Source: Lomentospora prolificans
Taxonomy: Eukaryota > Ascomycota > Sordariomycetes > Microascales > Microascaceae
NCBI GenBank assembly: GCA_029532625.1
Contig: JARFXM010000009.1
Span: 4,887,501-4,951,500, forward strand
DNA length: 64,000 nt
Direction: 5' to 3'
Position 1 is the first letter of the stretch. Each line of letters opens with the position of its first letter. Shown here piece by piece: positions 59,701 through 64,000 of the stretch. The translations under genes and the position numbers were made by a program. The notes beneath the pieces are model-generated. The model ran no database searches. It was not told the DNA's origin and saw nothing but the letters and a program-made list of their open reading frames with translations.

Positions 59701-62700
59701 TTGGAAGGACTTCGGCGCGAGTGGCACGTGCAGCCACCCAAACTCTGAGCCCATCATGACCAGGAAAATGGTACAAGTAATATGGGGCTACATCTGGCTT
59801 CGACAAAGAGTGGGTTCTGATAAAGCAATTGAGTTTGGAGATTGTTCTGTCCCATCAAGTATTATTAATGCACTCGTCGAAAAGCAAGTGAAAGCGCGCT
59901 AATCTTTGCTTCTTTTAGCTACCACACTCCAAATACGCGCCAAACTTGCCTTTCCATCGTTCTCACCGAAAGGAACGTGATGCCACTTATGTCCTCACGC
60001 TCTGAATGAGCGGTTTAAGAAGTGTAGGCTGCAATCTCATTGGCTGGTTGGATTGCGTTAGGTTGTGTCGGGCTTTGGTGCCACATGAGAGGCACATTGT
60101 GTACTGGGAGTTTGAAGTCGCTTCGTCGCCGCTAGATCGGGATCAGGGCCTGCGTCGTCCTCCGACCAAGCCTCTTGCATCCATCCATCTCACTTCAGCA
60201 CACCTCTACCCAGACAGACAGGCGTCTCTGAAATCCCGGTCGTGGGGTATATTACAGGGAATGAGCTTACCCATCCACCAACTAGACTCTTCCTTAGCTA
60301 ACGGAAGTAGTTGAGCAGTAGCATCCAGATGCCAGACCTGAGCTGGGGAGGGGATGCTATCCCTTGATGCCGTCATCACACGTTTAGCTCCTCCAGCACT
60401 TCCAAAGGAGGTAAGAAGTAGCAGCCAGCGGTGGAGAAAGTTCAAGTGCAATAATAGCGGGGTAGGCGACAAACTCGTGCAGGTTACAGCTGAAGGAGCG
60501 GCGGCGAGGGGGGAATTACGGGATGCATCTCTGGTGTCTGAAAATTGCGCTCAAGACCCTGGGCTGGAGCGGCCAAGGGGTGGGGGAGTGGAGCCCGACA
60601 TGAGATGGGATGGCTGGGATGCAATATCAACAAAATATCATGGCTTTTCACAAATCTACGCTCAACTGAGGCTCTCGCCCTCCCTTTCCACATCCCCTTC
60701 CTCATCTCTATGCAGCTAGAATGGTCCAATAGTTGGTTCGGTGCAGGGATAGCCAGGTCCGGGGAAGCCAACCCCGGTAGCGTATTTGAGTCTGCAAATC
60801 GCTGGCGAGGCAGCCCAGGAACGACGACCTACATTTCATGTAACAATATCGTTCATCCTCGATCGGCGAGTCACACAAGCCTCCGAGACTTTGGGCAAGG
60901 CTTTGCACCCGGCAGCGCTACCCTGGCAGCGTGGTACCACAGTCGCATCAACCTGATGCATCGCACTCGACAAGTCAGCTCCCAGTCAGGTACTTCGTAT
61001 TACTTGTGTCCATGCAAGTAGCTGGCTAGAGTGCCGCACTAGAGAATATTAAGCGAGCCAAACGGCCAGGGTCTAGGGTTTAGACTCCAAGCTTGGCTGT
61101 GCTCTCGCTCCAGCTAATAATGCTTGTTGCTCTTTGGCTTGCCGCCGACCATGCTCCAACTAGGCCCAAAAAGGGGCGTTAGAGGACTCAGGCGTATGCG
61201 CCTCCTGTCCTGTGCATCACTCAGTCCTTCGTGCAAACCGCCACTAATAGTTCGACTCAAAGAGCGAGTTTCGAAACTAGCTTGGGCAGTTTGGCAGGGG
61301 GAAGCTTACCTCAACGCCCCGATATTACTTTTCAACCAGGATCCTATTTCAAACTCGAAGGCAGGAAAGGACCTATCATTCCCTTTGTTCCCTCTTCGCA
61401 AACCTGCATCGGCGCGCCCACCATACCCAGCAAGGACGATCTCCGCGGGTTGGACTGGGGGCATCATCACATATCGTTTGAAAGCCCAAGCCTTTCTTTC
61501 GGTTCCTCGCTGCACCAATCGCAGCCAGCCGCACATTTTGCGGCCTCACACTTTCCCCGTTGGCCCCGTTGCACCAGGTTATTAATATTACTTGTCGTAA
61601 ATCATGCGACAGAGGCTGTGACAGCGAGACAACAGCGCGGCGGCAGTAACATTCGCACACCACCTATTACCTTCCAATTTCGGGTATCTGCTTAGCCAAC
61701 CTACCCATCCATCGATACCTTGGAGAAGGACGTCAAGTACGTACCAGAGGAGCACGGCGAGCGCTTCGCCTACTTACCAAAAGAAGAAAGAAGAACCCTA
61801 CGTTGGAGCAAGGCTGTTCATTCTTCGCCCAAAACACAAGACATTTGCCCCAACAATAATACTAAGAATCAACCGAGATACTTCAAGTCGTACTTTCCCA
61901 CGCAAAACAACCCCTGACGGCGGACTCTGTTTCCTCCAGCGAACGACCACCCCGGTTTTGGTGCCTCGCCCCTTCCCCAGCTCCCCAGCTCCCCTCAAGT
62001 GCTCCGTCAACTTATTGTTTTTTTTTTCCTTTTTATTCATAGGCCGGCCGCGCCTCCGGGCCTAGCCGCCGCACCAAAAAAAGAAAGCCTGACCCCGCTT
62101 CGACTCGAGCGCCAGGCTCTCTACCTCCCATCACCTTAGGTATCTAGGACCCATGCTGGGTACCGCCAAGTTCATTCACGCCAGGGTCTTGTAGGATCAG
62201 AGGACTTACCTCGTGCTTGCGTGTCAGGTCAGGTCAATCTAATAGCAGGAAAATTGCATTGGACTTCTCGAGAAAGCCTGCCCCAGACCTTGACCATACG
62301 CAGACACCCGAATGCGGCCATCTTTTCTTCTCGAAGCGTTCTTGCTCATCTTTGCCAGATGCTACCAGGCCTTCGTCTAGTCAACATCAAACTCTAAACG
62401 TTAAGGTCGAGCCGTGTCAGGAGCTTTGGGCGGCAGATTTTACGTGTTTGACCACCAGCCCTCAAGAAACGGATACACTCCAGACTGCTCTTCCAGACCA
62501 CTGCATGGGATTTACTCCCGCGGCAATTCTTTCTTGGTCGCAGTATCGTTTGCGCGCCTCCCTACGACCGCATCGACGATCCTTTCAAGAAACTCAAGTC
62601 CGCCGCCATTCAGGGCCCTTGTCTCACCACTGTCTAACCTGTCGCGTGCTTCAGCTCCTGCGATAGAGAAGTCGGGTCCATGTCCCTTGCACCCTGATCC

Positions 62701-63080
62701 GACCCCAATTGACTCTATCGCTTTACCAATAGATAGCTCTTCCTTCACTGGTCGAAACAGTGTGGAGCGTCGTTCTCTCCCGTGGATAATGCAACAAGCG
62801 TTCCCAGTTGGACAGCTAAACTATCAGGCCAGAAACTCGCATTGCGACGAGGGAAGCTGATTTGGGTCTGCTTCTCCTGCAAGTTTTAATCTCGCCCGCG
62901 CAGTGCAGTTCCTACGTACCATCCGGTACTTCAATCGAGGTGTCGGCGCGTTTTTCTCAGTTTTCCTCTGCGTTGCTTTGGCCAATCTGACATTCGTCAT
63001 CCGTCACGTCCCACACCCGACCATTTTGGATCGTCGGATGCCGGCGCGTTTGGTCGTAGCCGGTGTGCACCGTCGCCGTC
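56779..63080. other. Intergenic region of about 6.3 kb
   Basis: No gene recognised. Open frames of up to 206 codons (58917-59537 minus, with a hydrophobic start) and about 155 codons (60545-61021, 61124-61585, 61231-61695 and 62217-62860, plus) carry no family motif, and the plus-strand ones overlap in different frames. The right part, from about 61700, is pyrimidine-rich and likely includes the promoter and long leader of the Zn2Cys6 gene. A poly-T run lies near 62015-62025. Confidence 0.45.
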
Positions 63081-64000
63081 ATGACTCGCCCTAAAGTACC
63101 CGACGACAAACGACAGAGAACTGCCCAAGCTTGTGAAACCTGCAAACGACGCAAGCAAAAGGTGCGTGATCAGCTACAACTGGTGTCAGTTTTCCTAGCC
63201 CTACCGCCCGTCCACCCTTACACGATGCGGATTCACACTTTCCCCCCCCCCCCCTTCTCCCCGGGCCCAAAAGAAGAAGGGAAGAGAAATAAATCCCCAC
63301 CCTCATCGACTAGTCTGTCTCCTGTGGCCGCCTTTACCTCAATCTAGCGCAGTGATCACCCGTTGCTTTCCCCTTATCGATTTCTATCACGCCCTCCTCC
63401 GCAAATTAACCTTGCCTCGGACCTAGACTGCCCCGATTCCAAACCGCTTGTATACGTGCTAGTCGGGCGCCCGTTCCTCTGGTACGAATCGGCGAGTCAG
63501 AGCTTAGATTCAGATGCGTCAAGCTCTTTATGATCCTCAAGCCCCGTCATTAGCATTCAAATATCCGCGACTTTGGTATCACCAAAATCCTCTCCTAAGA
63601 TTCGTGGCACCAGTGTGCCGTTATTCGCATTCTCCTCATCCCCAACGATGATGCTACACCGGTCCCTCACCAAGTGTACCCTGTTACTCGATACAAGCCT
63701 GCGGTATCGAAGTACGCTACCAAAACTTTTTCTTGTTCTTCTACCATAAGTCTTACCTATGTTCCCGGGCTACTCGACAACGGTCTAGAGCCGAGCTTGG
63801 CGCGACGATAATCAGCATATTCTATTTTCGCGCCGAGCCTTGCGAGCTGAATGCTAACCACGTTGCTCAATAGTGCAATGGCAAACACCCTTGCTCGGCC
63901 TGCTTGAAGAGGTCATCGACCTGTGCCTACAAATCCGAAACTCGGGAGGGTTCCGTTCCTCAACAGAAGATCTCGTCACCTCCCAAGCGTAGGCTAGGAG
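63081..64000 (+). CDS. Zn2Cys6 (fungal-type) transcription factor, 5' part; runs off the window
   Basis: Predicted nuclear DNA-binding regulator. Exon 1 is 63081-63161 (27 codons, starting MTRPKVPDDKRQRTAQ); exon 2 runs from 63874 to the window end. The 712-nt intron has donor GTGCGT, branch-like CTAAC near 63853 and acceptor CAATAG. Splicing completes the binuclear cluster with perfect spacing, C-x2-C-x6-C-x5-C-x2-C-x6-C: Cys18, 21, 28, 34, 37 and 44 (CETCKRRKQK|CNGKHPCSAC...TC). The intron falls immediately before the third Cys. A Ser/Lys/Arg-rich linker (QKISSPPKRRLG) follows. The usual middle-homology domain would lie beyond the window. The start is the only ATG in frame close to the cluster; an upstream GTG at 63063 is disregarded. 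The regulated pathway cannot be inferred. Confidence 0.92.

Overview
The window looks like nuclear DNA of a filamentous ascomycete, most likely a Sordariomycete. Genes carry short GT-AG introns with fungal splice signals. The protein set fits: eIF3a, a short G-protein gamma subunit ending in a CaaX box, an Nto1/BRPF-type PHD protein, a PDX1-type E3-binding protein, a PL1 pectin lyase, a Zn2Cys6 regulator and a HET-domain relic. The secreted pectin lyase suggests a plant-associated or saprotrophic lifestyle (inference). No species call is possible from the sequence alone.

Layout. 1-3065: no gene seen. 3066-6531 (-): translation factor eIF3a, whose first coding exon is only the ATG. 9159-9767 (+): G-protein gamma subunit. 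11729-12382 (+): SelW/Rdx-like CxxC protein, convergent with 14065-15490 (-): PP1 catalytic subunit with four coding exons. 15491-21467: non-coding, rich in homopolymer tracts. 21468-25176 (-): Nto1-like PHD/extended-PHD chromatin protein. 25697-25777 (+): intron-containing tRNA-Glu(CTC). 26083-27150 (-): actin-family pseudogene with an internal segment inverted in place. 27570-28876 (+): broken HET-domain gene. 30609-33324 (-): leucine-rich-repeat protein. 33325-49714: about 16 kb with no recognisable gene. 49715-51050 (+): secreted pectin lyase. 51569-52561 (-) and 53078-54467 (+): two divergent genes for mitochondrial proteins (a TMEM223/Mrx15-like membrane protein and PDX1). 54870-56778 (-): CaiB/BaiF-type CoA-transferase family III protein. 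56779-63080: no gene recognised. 63081-64000 (+): 5' part of a Zn2Cys6 transcription factor, cut by the window edge.

Most intact genes are housekeeping or signalling genes with no evident shared pathway, as is normal in fungi. Two local contexts stand out. One is the shared upstream region of the two mitochondrial genes. The other is the decayed stretch just beyond the tRNA, where an actin-like gene and a HET allorecognition-type gene are both dead. The inverted actin relic is the most unusual structure I could establish by reading. No intact novel multi-gene system was found.
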